64,000 bases of DNA from NCBI GenBank assembly GCA_009192285.1, contig WBVU01000010.1, positions 496,001-560,000 of the forward strand. Reading direction: 5' to 3'. The stretch's first letter is position 1, and each line of letters begins with the position of its first letter. A program made the translations under genes and the position numbers. The DNA is from Morchella semilibera. Taxonomy: Eukaryota > Ascomycota > Pezizomycetes > Pezizales > Morchellaceae. This document shows positions 1 to 12,489 of this stretch, one piece after another. The notes under the pieces are model-generated. The model was given only the letters and a program-made list of their open reading frames with translations. It was not told the origin of the DNA and did not search any database.

Positions 1-1116
1 AATACTTACTGGGAGGTTTACTGGCATCTCTTCCTCCGTCTCATCTCACAAACCAGCGTATTGAAAAAGAGAAGGAACAGTGCCGCTCCGAAGAGAGTGC
101 ATGCCACAGTGCATAGAATGTAGAGATGCAGCGATTGTTTGGAATAATGGGGGGGAAGAGGAACCACACACACCCCACGTAACGATGCACTTAATCTTTA
201 CGGATAACTTCACATCCCTCCCTCCCTCCCTCTCTCCCTAGGCACTGCCAAAATATATACATGCTATGTAAGAATGACCGCGTATGTAGATTACATCCGA
301 AAAAAGAGAGGGCTTCCCTTTTTTTCTTCCCAGTTCACCCGTCAATCAGGCACGTCTGCTTGAGTACATATTACCGCTGGATATCTCTCTCGCGGCGCCT
401 CTCTCTTGCACCTCCCGATCCCTACCCATCACAGCCAGTGCTGCTCATCCCCAAGAGAAACACCGACTATCGCTCTTGCTTATTTACGATCAAGTAAAAT
501 AGTAGCCACATCCCAACCCCCATCACTATCAGTTGTCGTCACCAACATTTATTCTCTAAGTAACTTGGGGTCTTGGGTTTCTCTCGACAGCAACAAACTT
601 CATCGTTTCTCTTGTCTTGACGTAAGAGAAGGGTTTATTTTCATGGTGGCTGATCTTCACTGCTCTACGTCGCATTGGCCTTCTCGGTTGCGCTTGTAAA
701 AGTTGCGAAACACTGTTGTACCCGGCTTTCCGCTCATTTTCATTGTTTGTTTCCCCCAATCTCCTTCCTCCCTCTTTTCTCACCACTCCCTTACCACACT
801 CGCTTCCATTGTTTCGAATCTTTCCTTTCTCTCCCTCTCTCCCCACCCCCCCCTCTACCTCCACCTTCGAGATCTCTCTCTCTCTTTTTATTTCTTTCTT
901 TATCCACACTCATTGACCTCTTTTACCGCCGGTCGGGCTAATTATCTTTCTCAGTTTGTCCCTTGGTAGACCTCGTATCTACATCCACTCCTTTTTAAAA
1001 AAAAAAGAATTAGCACACTTGTGTTTTTTGTACCTCACCTTTCGGTCGCAAAATTTAACTTCCAGTGACATCACCGTAACCTCTTCATTCACCAACTATC
1101 ACTATCATCACTAAAA
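1..1116. other. Upstream region of OPY2, no gene seen
   Basis: No coding potential that I can support. The last 700 bases are strongly pyrimidine-rich on the plus strand, with long CT tracts at about 215-240 and 730-900. This is typical of a fungal promoter and 5' leader, here for the OPY2 gene that starts at 1117. The open frames here are low-complexity Ser/Pro/Leu translations of those tracts. Confidence 0.6.
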
Positions 1117-2590
1117 ATGGTTTCCTCACGATCACTTCTCAGGGCTTCCTGCCTGCTCCTGGTACTTGCATTGCATTGTGGTTCAACACTAGCCGCTGCA
1201 TCTCCTGGTAAGTTGCTTGCACCAATCACCACCAATGCTCAATAGTACCAACGCTAAGAAAATACAGCTCCTGGTACTCTCATCTTTGCTAGACAAAACC
1301 CCGGATGTGTACAGGATTGCGCTGTCCCGGTTTGCAACTGTAGTGAGGACGAGGATTGCCAAATGATAGCTCAAACGTGTGACAGCTGCTCAAAAGTGCA
1401 ATGTAACAAATCTACGTCATCAACTTCGTCCAAGTCGTCAAGTGGTGTTGGAGCTATAGTTGGAGGGTTGTTCGGTGGACTGGCCGTTGCGGGATTGATT
1501 GGGTTCGTGGTTTACACTCGTTGCATCAAGAAGAAGAAGGCGAGAATGTCGATGGCGGCGTCTGCTGCTGAGAAAGAAAACGATTTTGGGATGCTGAAGA
1601 GCGCTAGGGTGCGTACCACTAGCCTTGGAGTTCTGGGTGGACAGCATACTGATAATGACATAGGCTTCTACACACACCGTCGCCTCAATCGCATCCACCG
1701 TTCGCACCCGTGCATCAAACGTTATACAGATCGCATACATTCCTGGAGTTACGAACCGCTCTGGCCCCTCAACTCCATCCCACCTAGTTCCACCTGTCCC
1801 ACCTCTTCCAGGTATGGCGCAAAGCCCAGTAACATCACAGTATCCCCGATCACCTTTGGCTGGCGACTTCCAATTCTCTGCGGACGACATATTACGCGGC
1901 TCCATGTACACTGTCAATGATAACCGTTCATCCGTCGCAACAACTATCTATGGTCAAAATGCAGTAGTCTCTCAACCCAACATCATCCGTGCCGGTAAAG
2001 CTGCTGTAGTCACGGTCAAATCAGGGAGCAGCTCGGGTAACTCGCCATTATCAGAATCGATGGTCCCCCCTGTGCCCACTCTTGTTAAGATAAAGAGCAA
2101 AAAGGGTAGGGCCAAGGTCAAGGAAACTGAGGATCAGCCAACAGTACTGAATGTTCCGCCAAGTCCCGCTTTCTCTGTTGGAGAAACTTTCCTGAGCCGT
2201 ATGAACAGCGCCAAGACTGTGGATGTAGCTAAACCTGTGGCTGGCCCTAGCACTATAAGGGCTGTACATGAGAACCACAGCGCAGAATCGTTCGTTTACG
2301 AATCGGATGACTCGGATGATGATATTCAACCAGGCTCACGACTCAAACGCTCACAGTCTGCGTGCAGCAGTTGCATCACGGACATGGACACAGGATCACC
2401 ATTTTCAGACTCAAAGTCGCCCTTTTCTGATGTCAACACGGTAGTGGGCGGTGGTTTGTTAGCGCCGAAGAATTCTGGTCTACCATCAGATAACCGCTCT
2501 CGGGGACAACCTGCAGTTGCGACCCATGTGCCTGAGAGGACTGTTAGTCCGTTTGACGACTCGAACACGATAGAGAAGGCAACCCGGTAG
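1117..2590 (+). CDS. OPY2: Opy2-like membrane anchor protein (HOG pathway)
   Basis: Three exons: 1117-1207, 1268-1608 and 1664-2590, giving 452 residues. Introns of 60 and 55 bp have GTAAGT and GTGCGT donors and CTAAG/CTGAT branch sites. Without the second splice the frame would leave the conserved cytoplasmic tail. The product has a signal peptide (residues 1 to about 26) and a short extracellular Cys-rich module. The module has eight cysteines in a C-x3-C-x3-C-x-C-x5-C-x6-C-x2-C-x4-C pattern and contains EDEDCQMIAQTCDSC, as in the Opy2 N-terminal family. It is followed by a Ser/Thr stretch, one membrane helix at about 91-113 and a KKKKAR stop-transfer. Just inside the membrane is the conserved segment MSMAASAAEKENDFG, then a long Ser/Pro-rich tail. 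In yeast, Opy2 recruits Ste50 to the plasma membrane for HOG and other MAPK signalling. Family assignment is by motif recall. The start is the first ATG that gives a good signal peptide. Confidence 0.85.
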
Positions 2591-3583
2591 AGAACCGAAA
2601 ACCGATATTCTCCTAGTTTGCCGCGAGAGAGCTTTAAGGGCTTTGTATTTTTTGATGTATCACGGTTTTTCTTTTTTATTATTCTTTTTCAGCGTGTATG
2701 CGTGTGTTCGTTTTGATGACATGTATTGTGTCCTCTTTACCTACATCATCCCCTCCTTCAACTTTTATGTCAAGCCTTTACTTCTGGTACATTACTTGGT
2801 GTGTGTGGTGTTTTTCTTTTTCTTTCTTGTGTTTTAAATTATACCTTCGTGATGTGGAGATCTATCTTCACATCTCTTTTGAACATTTTCATTAGTTTTT
2901 ATTTTCTATTTACTTCATGGGTTGGGCTTTTATTCGGTCTGGTTTGCGCAGGGTCGGTGGGGTGGGCATCATCGGAATGGATAAGGGTGGGGGAAGAAAG
3001 CTCATGAGTCATATTGGAGGGGAGGAGGAAAAGGGGTTGATGAACTTTTTTTTCTCCAAACCTTTTTTTCTCCTTTTTTTTTTTTTACTTTTTTCTGGAC
3101 GCTTTGGACGGTCTTTGCGTTCTGCATATGTATCTTCTTCTTCTTCCTCATACTCCACCTTTTTGTATTTTCTCCGGCTACATAGACTTTCCACGGTCAC
3201 GGGGTGGTTTGTCTTCTTTGGTGAGAGTGATAAATAAACCATCAAGCTGTGGTTTTTCTCTACATATTCTTCTGGCGTGAAATCTTTTTGTTGGGAGCGG
3301 GATTACAGGTTTGATGCGCATTGCAACCGCGGGGCTTAGAGGTACGCATACCTAAATTACGTGTATGTGTTTTTGGGAGTTTTTTTTTTTTTAATTACGG
3401 GGAGTCCTTGGGATCTGGGGGAGGGAGGCTATTTGACATTTTTTTTTTTTTTTTTTTTTTTCCTTGTCGTATTTTTCTTTTTTACATGTTTTTTTCCGTT
3501 TTTTTTTCCCTGTAAGGCGTTTTATCAGTCATAAAATGTCACTCGAGGCCATTCCACTATCTTTCTTTAGACTCGGGCCAACC

Positions 3584-3617
<34 letters not shown>

Positions 3618-5124
3618 CTCTTATGGTGTTGGAGCCACACAGGATGTTTTTGAACCAATGATAAAAGATTAAGTTGGCAAATTTCAGCTGGAAACTGCAA
3701 CTTAAAATTCCACCACACCAAATCTTGGCGCTTTTTACATACAAAAATACGGACTCTGTCTTGATATCTTGCAGACTTTCGCCTGGCAGTGGCTGTGCCA
3801 ACGCTGCAAGATTCTGGTCAATAATTTCCATTTTCCGTTTAGCGCCTCCAAAAGTTGGCCGGAAGGTTGCAAAAGCAACGCGGTAGTAATTTTGATTAGG
3901 CTGTGGTGAAAGTGCAAGTGCAGGTGGGGGGGGGGGGGGCTGCAAGGGGCTGCAAGGGGCTGGTTGTCTTGTTTATGACGTTGAGCAACTGAAAGGAAGA
4001 ATCTTTGTGCTTGCGTGAATCTTTGAGACTAGATCACTCCAGATCACTCGCCTAGCTATGTACTAAACCATAACCATTACTACATAAAGGTTTACCCCTG
4101 AAGTATAACTACATACATATATCCATAAGCTTCTGTCACGTTTCCCAAACGCAGTTTCTTTGTTCGCCACCTATGCACCGTCGGCCAGGCCAAATCGAAT
4201 CGTCGGTTCTGGTTAGCCTCGCAAGCTGCGGATCTAGCCGCTTGTCATGTGGGGAATCGACCACGCTGCTTTTATAAGGGCTAAGGGATACATGTGCTTG
4301 CTGATGCTACGGAGAACCCTAACCCTGCGGGGTGTAATGTAGCCTAGTGTCAGGAAAGCGGAAAGCCCCACCTCACTAGATATCGCCCAGAAGGCGGGGC
4401 GGAGATTGGTGGTGCTGGTGGTAGAGGTCTAGGGAGGCGACGGAAGAGGTAGGGTGGCGAGTTGGTTAGATGCGAATGAGAGTGAGGTTAGCGAGTTGCA
4501 CCTGTAGTCGTTCTGCACGGGGAAACAGTGTCATGTCCTCATATCCAGTAGATCCTTCTTCGCACTATATTAGTTGGTATCCGCTCGTTGATCACAGGAA
4601 ATCACTCGGTCTTGGCTGGTGCTAGCATATGATCTACAAGATCTCCTCCACGATTAGGAGGGGATCGGATCTTCCTCTCCTTCTCCAGAAAAATCAATTT
4701 TTCTAGTAATAAACAACACAAGGACATAGTCGTAGGGCTTATGGAGCTGAAACTCTGATTAGTGGGGACATCAGAATTCCTGCTGATGACTAGACCCCCC
4801 TGTTGCGTTGCCAGTACTGCCATGAGCCCATATTCTAAGCCATCAGTGTCATAACTGTGTTGGGCTCTGACTCGGCTCACTATTCTGGCCGTTTGCTCCT
4901 CGAGCCTCTATGGGGCATGGAGGAGGCGGCTTGAGTTGTGGAGTAGATTTTGCCCTTCCGTATATGGCCGCTAGCTTGAAGATCTCTGGCCAGATAGGGG
5001 ATATATCTGCACTATCTTCTTGATCTTATAAGAGGCGCGAGATAGAGGGCCGTCGCCACCTACAATAGCTCTTCACAGCTTACTCGACATTGGGTATGGG
5101 TGATGCGATGGCCAGAGGAGGCGT

Positions 5125-5240
5125 ATCCCTTAAGCTGGCGAAAAATGCTGCCCACCCTAAAGTTGGTGGAGCTTTGTCGATTTCACACCAAAATTTTAAC
5201 CCCCTATTATAGGGTGGGCAGCATCGCCAGACTAAGGGAT
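5125..5240. repeat. Imperfect inverted repeat (fold-back)
   Basis: Two arms of about 33-38 bases (5125-5162 and 5208-5240) match as reverse complements with a 45-base spacer. The shared core reads ATCCCTTA, then CTGGCGA, then ATGCTGCCCACCCTA. A four-base gap and about three substitutions separate the arms. Similarity does not continue outside the arms. It could be a miniature fold-back element, an RNA hairpin, or the remains of two inserted copies. Confidence 0.7.
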
Positions 5241-5720
5241 AATTATATAAGGAAAGAAGCAGGGGGATATATGGCCGTAATACCAATAGTCTTGATACCG
5301 ATAGATGTGGTGTGCCAATATTGACGGGAGCGTGGATTTGAAGAAAAAAAAAAAGGTATGTACAGGCCATTGACTTAGCCAGCCATAAACCGACGGGTTG
5401 CCTAGTTTGCCGAGACTCAAAGAAAGTAGGGGATGAAACAAATGAGATCTTCTAGCTCACTGGTGGGTTGGACTACCCAGGAAGTCAACACAAAGTGTGT
5501 GTGCATTTATATATAAATTGTTAGGTCATATATTATCACTCGTGCCCTCCCCTCTTTTTTTGGGGGATGGGTAAGATTAGCTGCTATAAAAGGAGGGGCT
5601 TTCATGAAGGGGGCGAATCAGACCACCAGTCGTGCGTACCACCAGGAGCCAACAAGTGGGTGGAAGCCAGGGTGTAGTTATATAATTATTGCAATGAATC
5701 CTGACTGGACCAAAGAAGGT

Positions 5721-5831
5721 TAAAAAAAGCCAGGGGCTAGGGGCTCTAGAATTTTCTACCTTGTGCAGAGTTCAAACGCTCGATGTTGTGCCAGCAGTCG
5801 GAGTGTTACACCCATTCGACCACTGGCCAGG
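5721..5831 (-). repeat. tRNA-derived SINE-like element or tRNA pseudogene
   Basis: Read on the minus strand, it begins with a good Pol III A-box (TGGTCGAATGGG). About 35 bases later comes a B-box-like GTTTGAACTC, followed by about 40 bases of unrelated sequence ending in a T7 run at 5728-5722, a plausible Pol III stop. The acceptor stem cannot be closed, so this is not a working tRNA. A tRNA head with a non-tRNA body and T-run end fits a short interspersed element. I saw no second copy in the window. Confidence 0.45.
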
Positions 5832-7918
5832 TAGTTGGATATTCTCCGGAACTACATGTAATATATGACCCATACAACCAAAACAAACTTTCCCCATCCC
5901 GTAGATTCAATTAATTACCCCATCCACATAGCTGGGCTGCAGCTATAATACACACCGAGTGATTGCCTGTGCCCCAAAATTCTCTCGAACCCTACCTACA
6001 TGTACTTCCTCGAGCCTGATAATCGCCCAGCAGCCCACATGATAAAGGTTGTTCTTCCTTTGCACCCATGGTACTATTACCCAAGGCGCGATAGGGACAA
6101 AGGAAAAACAGCTTGGCTTCCCCCTCCCTCTCTTCGGGATAGGGGAGGAAGTTCATGGATCTAGCTAATTGCTCTTGTTATACAGTTCACGAATCGTTGG
6201 TGCCTAGCGTTAATCGTGCTCGTGTAATCATATACAAAGTGGGTCCCAGACGCCCAACACGAAGACAGGAGCACCACATGCACGGCATGTAGTTTTGCTA
6301 TTTGGGCGTGGGGGGGAATATGTGCCTAACAAACCGGATGGTAGAGGTGTAGCCTTTGAGGCTAGCAGGACTGGGTCCAGACACGTTATACCGATGCCCT
6401 CCCTCCGTATAGACAGTAACTCTGTCTTCTGTGTCGGGCTTTTGGCCGACTATGTTTTTGCAACTTATCGATGTTGTCTCTTTCAGCAGGCAGGGTGTGC
6501 CACTTGTGGGGGCGGTGGCTTGATTTCTAGTTGGGTATAGGACATTGTCCCAACCAATATTGGATATCGAGTATCGCTCATACACTGCTACAGTACCGAC
6601 ACTGTAGTGACGTATGTATTCTGCTCCTGGAAGCCATATTTCGGAAGGTGAAGGAGCATACCATGCGAGTGAGGGTTCATGAAAGAGGGATTGGCGAATG
6701 TCTGTATAATTGTATGATCGTCTATGCTACGAAGAATCATTCATGGCTAACAACACCGCCAGCATTTAGAACGGCTGCTACGCGGTATCCCATTTATTCT
6801 AGGCGCAAATGTCTATCTGAAAAGTCACTTTAATGGATCTCGCCTGATTTCTCGGATCAGATAAGTAGGCATCGAAGAATAGCGAGCGACCGGTCGCATG
6901 ACAAGTCTCAGCATTTGATCGTTTCTGCTGAACAAGCTTAAATCAGATGTTAATTGCTTACTGTTCTAAGTTTAGAGGAGGCGTAGGTACCAGGTGCATG
7001 CCCTGAGTGCATACATGCAAACAGGCGAGTTCTGAATAGTAATCAATGATCAACCAGCATTTAAAAATAGGGTCGTATTTTACTACTCTACTCTACACTA
7101 GTACTTGTGACTTCTTTGCCGTGTTTACAAATTTGGAAATGACAACCGTCAACTCTTTGTGTAACTACCGCAGGATGTTATGAAATATCGCTGGCGATGT
7201 TCTACGGTGCCTGCATTCGTACCGGGTATATTGATATTTTCCGACTGGATTTCAACCTTCTCAACCAGGTATATGGGCTCTAATACTATCCTTTCCTTTC
7301 CTTTAGATATATACATGTATGTTCTCTAAACGTTGTGCTAACTAAGCAAAGGTATCGATCTACAAAAGAGTACCTACAGTGTATATACACAACTTTCAAC
7401 AACCAACCATAAATAAGGTATTCAGGGTATGCCGACTCGCTAGGGATTATTATAGTGATATGAGCAGTGTTTATCATCATTATGATATAATCCTGGTCCC
7501 AAGTTTGGGCATCCGAGAAGCCGAGAAGAGACAGACAAGGGGCCACCCTCTCGCATTCGTGGGGAGCATATCAGGGGAATGAAGAGGAAGGGATACACTA
7601 GCCAATTCAGCAATTGGAAACTCTAAAATATCACGCTTTTCAGTGACTAAATCGTTCGCACATGCAAGGGCAAGTCTTCCGATCACATCCGTTGCCCAAC
7701 CAAGCTCCAACTTCCAATCGCAAGGTTAATACGGCAATATTACATGATATTCAAGTAAACACGAGAACTTTACACCTCAATGGCCCTAGCTCCTCCCAGG
7801 GTAGTTGTATAAAGATCTCAGGTCTCCCCGCTTGAGAGCACCATTCAGCATCAGCATCGTCTATCACGATCATTCACTCGCTCAATTTCGCCCATCCACT
7901 CGCTCAATTCCTCTCACA

Positions 7919-8514
7919 ATGCGTTTCTCTATCACTGCAGCAACTCTCGCGGCGCTCAGCTTCGCCGCTGGCGCCCTCGCCGACGACCCCACCTACGTCC
8001 GTACCTTCGGGGTCCAAGGTGGCGGCCGTGGGAGCTGGAGAGGCGCCCCCCCAATTCTCCTCGATATGGAAACCAAGGAGGTACATTAACCCCCCCCTAG
8101 AACAAACCCCCCCCCCCCACAAACAACGACCATGCCCTCCTCTAACACAAGCACACGCAGATCTATCTTCCCGCCTCCCCTAACAACCTCGTCGACCCCG
8201 AGCTCCGTTTCCAGCTCGTCGGCACCTCCGTCCTCGGCGGTCTTACCTCCCTCGCGAGACTCGTTGAGTACCCCGGATTCGACACCGCAGACCAAGGATA
8301 CTACATGTCGAAGCCCACCGGCGGCAGCTTGATCTACAGCGTGTTCGACGTGAGCACAGACGGGATCGGACCCTGGTGGCTAGAGAGTGGCCCCGTGAAC
8401 GACCCGCAGTATAGGCTGACATTCAATGGAAGCTCGGTGGCGAAGGCGTGGTGGGATGCGGGTAAGAATAGGTATAAGGGTGTATATGGGCACGGATATC
8501 CCGGCCGAATCTGA
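7919..8514 (+). CDS. Small secreted protein, unknown family
   Basis: Two exons, 7919-8080 and 8161-8514, give 171 residues. The 80 bp intron contains a C12 run and ends in a CAG acceptor, and splicing keeps the frame. The N-terminus is a classic signal peptide (MRFSITAATLAALSFAAGALA) with likely cleavage before DDP. The mature part has no cysteine in this model and contains aromatic patches (PWWLESG, KAWWDAGKNRYKG). I do not recognise the family. The short length and secretion signal make it a candidate effector-like or cell-surface protein, which is inference only. The 3' end is uncertain: an extra 59 bp intron at 8482-8540 (GTATAT donor, CTGAC branch, AAG acceptor) would replace the last 10 residues with a tail VTQYCGPGYTYCT that ends at 8582. 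Confidence 0.65.
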
Positions 8515-8582
8515 CGGGTTTGATCGATTTCGATATGAAGGTGACCCAGTATTGTGGGCCTGGATATACTTATTGCACGTAG

Positions 8583-10130
8583 ATTATGTATAACTTTTAA
8601 TGTTTGGGAATAGTTGTGGGGGGGGGGGGGCGGATACGTGTAGTTGGGGTGGCTATAAGTTGGTTTATGTATCCTCAGTGTGGTTCAATTAAACTCTCTA
8701 CATAAACTTTCATCTACTACATATATCCGTATTCATGCCTTGCAATATCCTCACAGCTATTGCTAGTAGAGTGATATAGACGATAGAGTCCAGTGCACCG
8801 TCGTGATACCTGCATCTACAACAACCCTAACCCTTGGATCATGATAAATTAAACACCAGGTAGACATCACCCTCACCACCTTGTCTGACATACCAGCACA
8901 TCCCCACCCTAAATTCGCCTCTATACCCCCCGCAAAATGAACCACACACCCGACACCCATATACCCTCTACCTAGAGGGTCAGAGCAGGGCGAGTGAGTG
9001 CTCATGAAGGAGTGGACAGGAGGACCTATATCTGCGTGCGATAGCGAGCTATGTAGTGGATTGCCCCCCCGTATCGTGATTGTTGATACCCATTGATGGC
9101 CAAACAGGCACCGTTAAAGTTCCAGCCAACACTAGACCCCCAGGGAGGAGAGGGGCAATCAACAAGCACATCTGTAAACGCGCCTGAGCCCCTGGCTGAA
9201 GTGTGCATAGTACACCAAGCCTGGATTAGCAGCTAGAGATGAAGCGGACGCCGGTAATGTCGGGATAGGTTTACTTACTGGTTGGGGGCGTCTGGCTGGA
9301 ACGGACCTTGTACGAACCAGCTCCGGGTACATGTAGCTTACTGGTCAGTGGGACTGATCCGATCCCGGTTTGGCGGCACGCGCCCCACAGATGTAAGTAT
9401 CGTTTCGTTGCTTCTTGTCCGGACATACACATCTTGACACCCTTGATTCCCCTCCCCCGCAAAGGGCCAAATCCTTGAATTGTAGTGGCTAGCAGGCGGG
9501 GGAGTGTGCGTTGCAGGCCTTCATCAGTTTGGGGACCGGAATTTCTACCGATATAGCATTCCTTAGAAATCCAGGGTAGTTATACGCAGATAAAACCCAG
9601 GTCCCTCTATAGCACAACGCATACAACACTACAATGGGAGTCGACTGTACTTCTGCGTGTCCGTAGTGCGCTGCCCCACCAAAAAAAAAAAAAGGAAAAA
9701 AAAAAGCCTCGAATTAAGCAGGGGAGTATTACCACCTGTGCTATTCCCTCATTCTGTCCAAAGGGCGCACACATGCATGTAGCATTGAGTGTTTGGAGGG
9801 TTACTTCGTAATGTCCTCTACAAAACCGACATTTCAGTTCCTGTACCAGTATGTCGTTCTTGGCTCGTTCATTGGTCACATTTAATGTATCTATTCTATT
9901 CAATGGTAGGGTTAAGGGTTTTCGACATTTTTATTCAATGTATTCTTTTATATATAGATATTGTAAAAGTCTAGAAGGAAAAAAAAAGCGGACCCGTGTT
10001 TGATCCGAGTGATATTTGGTGATCCATGTAATCCGCGAGAGAGACGGTATCCAAGAAATAAAAAACCGCACCCCGCCTCGTCCACACATAAAGGCTCCTA
10101 TAGGTACATATACACAGTCATATTTCCGCC
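8583..10130. other. Gap between secreted-protein gene and GUF1
   Basis: No gene supported. It contains a G12 run near 8619, two telomere-like CCCTAA/TTAGGG stretches (about 8822 and 9906), one TACATGTA at 9328 and a reversed ATCACTCG at 10006. The region presumably holds the 3' ends of both flanking, convergent genes. Confidence 0.6.
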
Positions 10131-12489
10131 CTAGTTCTTCTGCAAGAAACCCTGGAACGCCTTCTGGTCGATCGAGACCTGTCCCACGGCCTGCAGCCGC
10201 TTCCTACCCTCCTTCTGGTTCTCCAACAGCTTCATCCTTCTCGTCCTATCACCACCATACAACTTTGCCGTAACATCCTTCCGCACCGCCTTCACCGTCT
10301 CTCTCGCCACAATCTGCCGCCCCACCGCCGCCTGGATTACAACCTCAAAGAGCTGTCGGTCGACGTACTCCTTGAACTTTGTGACCCATTTCCTGCCGGT
10401 TCTTGCGACCTGGGAGCGGTGGAGGACCTGGGAGATGGCGTCGACGGGAACTTTGTTTACGAGGAGCTGGAGCTTGACGATATCGCTCTTCTGGTAGCCG
10501 GCCTCCTCGTAGTCGAGGGATGCGTACCCCTTTGTGAGACCTTTGAGCTTGCCGAAGAAGTTGTCGACTAGCTGGGCGAGAGGGAGACGGTATTTGAGAA
10601 TTACTTGGGTGGCGGTCCAGAAGGTGAGTTCGACTTGTGTTCCACGGTTTGCCTGTGGAGTGGTTTTTAGCTAATCAGAGATATAAAAAAAGGGCACGAG
10701 GAGGTAGATATGTACCTCACACAGCTCAATGACACTTCCTAGGTACTCCTCCGGTACCGTAATGGTCGTAATCACAAGCGGCTCGTAGAGCCCCTCCATC
10801 TTATTAAAATCACTATCTGCGCTCGGGAACTCGTGCGGATTCCTAATGATCGACTCTTTCCCATCCCTATACACAATCTTGAACGGCACCGTAGGCGCCG
10901 TGATAATAATGCTTGCGCCGTGTTCTTGCCTCAGTCTATCTTCAAACACACTACAATGGAGCGTTCCCAAGAACCCCAACCTCCACCCCTGTCCCAGGGC
11001 CTCGGAATGTTCACGGTTTAACGTGACGCTCCTGTCGTTGATGACAAGCTGCTGGATGCTGTCGTCCAGATGGTTGAACTCGTCTTGATTCGCCGGGAAT
11101 GCTCCAACAAACACCATGGGCTTTGGTTCTTCGAAGCCGGATAGGGCTTCACGGTGTTCTCCATGCCTACGTGGGTGAAGGTATCTCCGATCTTGGCTTC
11201 TTTGGAAACTTTCATCCCGGGGTTGAAATAGACGTATCCTACCTGCCCAGCCCGCAGAGACGAGGTAGAGGTTTCCAGGGGATACATTATTCCTACTTCA
11301 CCGACGATGTATGTCTTACGGGTTGCAAACGAGATGATCCTTTCCCCAGGGCGTAGGGTTCCGTCAAAGACACGGATGAGCAGAATGACGCCCTTGTAGT
11401 TGTCATACCAAGAATCGACGAGGAGCATGCGAAGAGGAGCTTCATGTGAGCCTTCAGGTCTACTTCCGGATCAGCAACCACCCCCCCTTCTCCCAACATA
11501 TGCCACATGAAAGAGAGGTGATGAATTACGGAGGAACTTTCTCAACCACAGCCGGCAATATGGACTCTACGTTCTTGCCTGACTTTGCCGACACCATCAC
11601 AGCCATACTCGGGTCCAGCTCGAAGCTGGTCTTCATTTGATCCAGTGCTCGTTCCGGGTCTGCAGAGGGGAGGTCGATTTTGTTGATGACGGGTATTAGC
11701 TCGAGGCCTTGGGAGAAGGCAAGGTAGAAGTTTGCGACGGTTTGTGCTGTAATGCGGCATCAGTATAGCTGGTTATTTGGAGATGAATGGGGCACCTGTT
11801 GACCTTGGACACCTTGTGAGGCATCAACGAGGAGTAGGGCTCCACCGCATGAAGCATAAGAGCGGGTTACTTCTTCTCTAAAATCGACGTGTCCGGGGGT
11901 ATCTACAAGATGCAGAAGGTAATCATCTCCCTAAAGCAAGAAGAGGTCAATAAGATCCATAAAGCTAGCCATTGGGGAATCTTGGCAACCTTATAGTTGT
12001 AGATCATACTACAAGTCTGCGCCTTCACCGTGATCCCGCGCTCTCGCTCTACATCTAGCTTATCGAGAATCTGCTTATTTCCACCAGGCGCAATTGTCCC
12101 GGTAAATTCAAGTAATCGATCACTAACTACGCCACCGCTTTATCAGAAACTCAACAGAACACCACAATGAGATTGGTAGGTGTGGCGGTTCATACGAGTG
12201 CTCTTCCCATGATCCTACTCGCCCAAACCAACCCAATCAGCCAGAGACCTCCAACGACCGTAGCATGAACCGGAACACTTACTACATGCGCAACAATACA
12301 AAAGTTTCGAAACCTCTCCAGAGGGATCGCATCGATCCTCTTCTCAAGCTCCTTCGTCGCCTTCGCGGATCCCAAGCGGTTGGTGGTCGCAAAAGCTCTC
12401 CTGCTATAGCTGCTGGTAGGCCATTGTACCGGGATCCGAGTGCGCTCGAAGGGTAGGAGAAGCCTACGGAGTAAGGTGCATTGCCGCAT
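10131..12489 (-). CDS. GUF1: GUF1, mitochondrial translation factor EF4/LepA GTPase
   Basis: Seven exons on the minus strand: 12489-12283, 12214-12196, 12126-11990, 11930-11804, 11746-11530, 11459-10716 and 10652-10131, about 657 residues as in the family. The N-terminus is basic and Ser/Arg-rich, suiting mitochondrial import. Translation GTPase motifs are clear: DHGKST (G1) lies on the 19-nt exon, ERERGITVK is in G2, DTPGHVDF is G3, NKID is G4 and VSAKSGKN is G5. The LepA-specific C-terminal region follows, ending in [16 protein letters not shown] and a short tail. LepA/Guf1 acts on mitochondrial ribosomes and supports translation under stress. All introns are 57-70 bp. One oddity: near 11139-11142 a base appears to be missing. 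The expected [13 protein letters not shown] needs a one-base shift inside exon 6, with good coding on both sides. Confidence 0.9.

Larger units (their letters stand above)
2591..7918. other. Long gene-poor gap between OPY2 and the secreted-protein gene
   Basis: No gene supported. The first 700 bases are a T-rich 3' region with homopolymers: T runs near 3066-3086 and 3440-3461, an A run of about 29 at 3587-3615, and a G run at 3927-3940. The remainder is AT-leaning and holds several copies of ATCACTCG (4043, 4601, 5535, and 5956 reversed), TACATGTA (5853, 5997, 7312), a fold-back hairpin at 5125-5240 and a tRNA-derived element at 5721-5831. The short open frames here have no recognisable domain. 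Confidence 0.6.
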
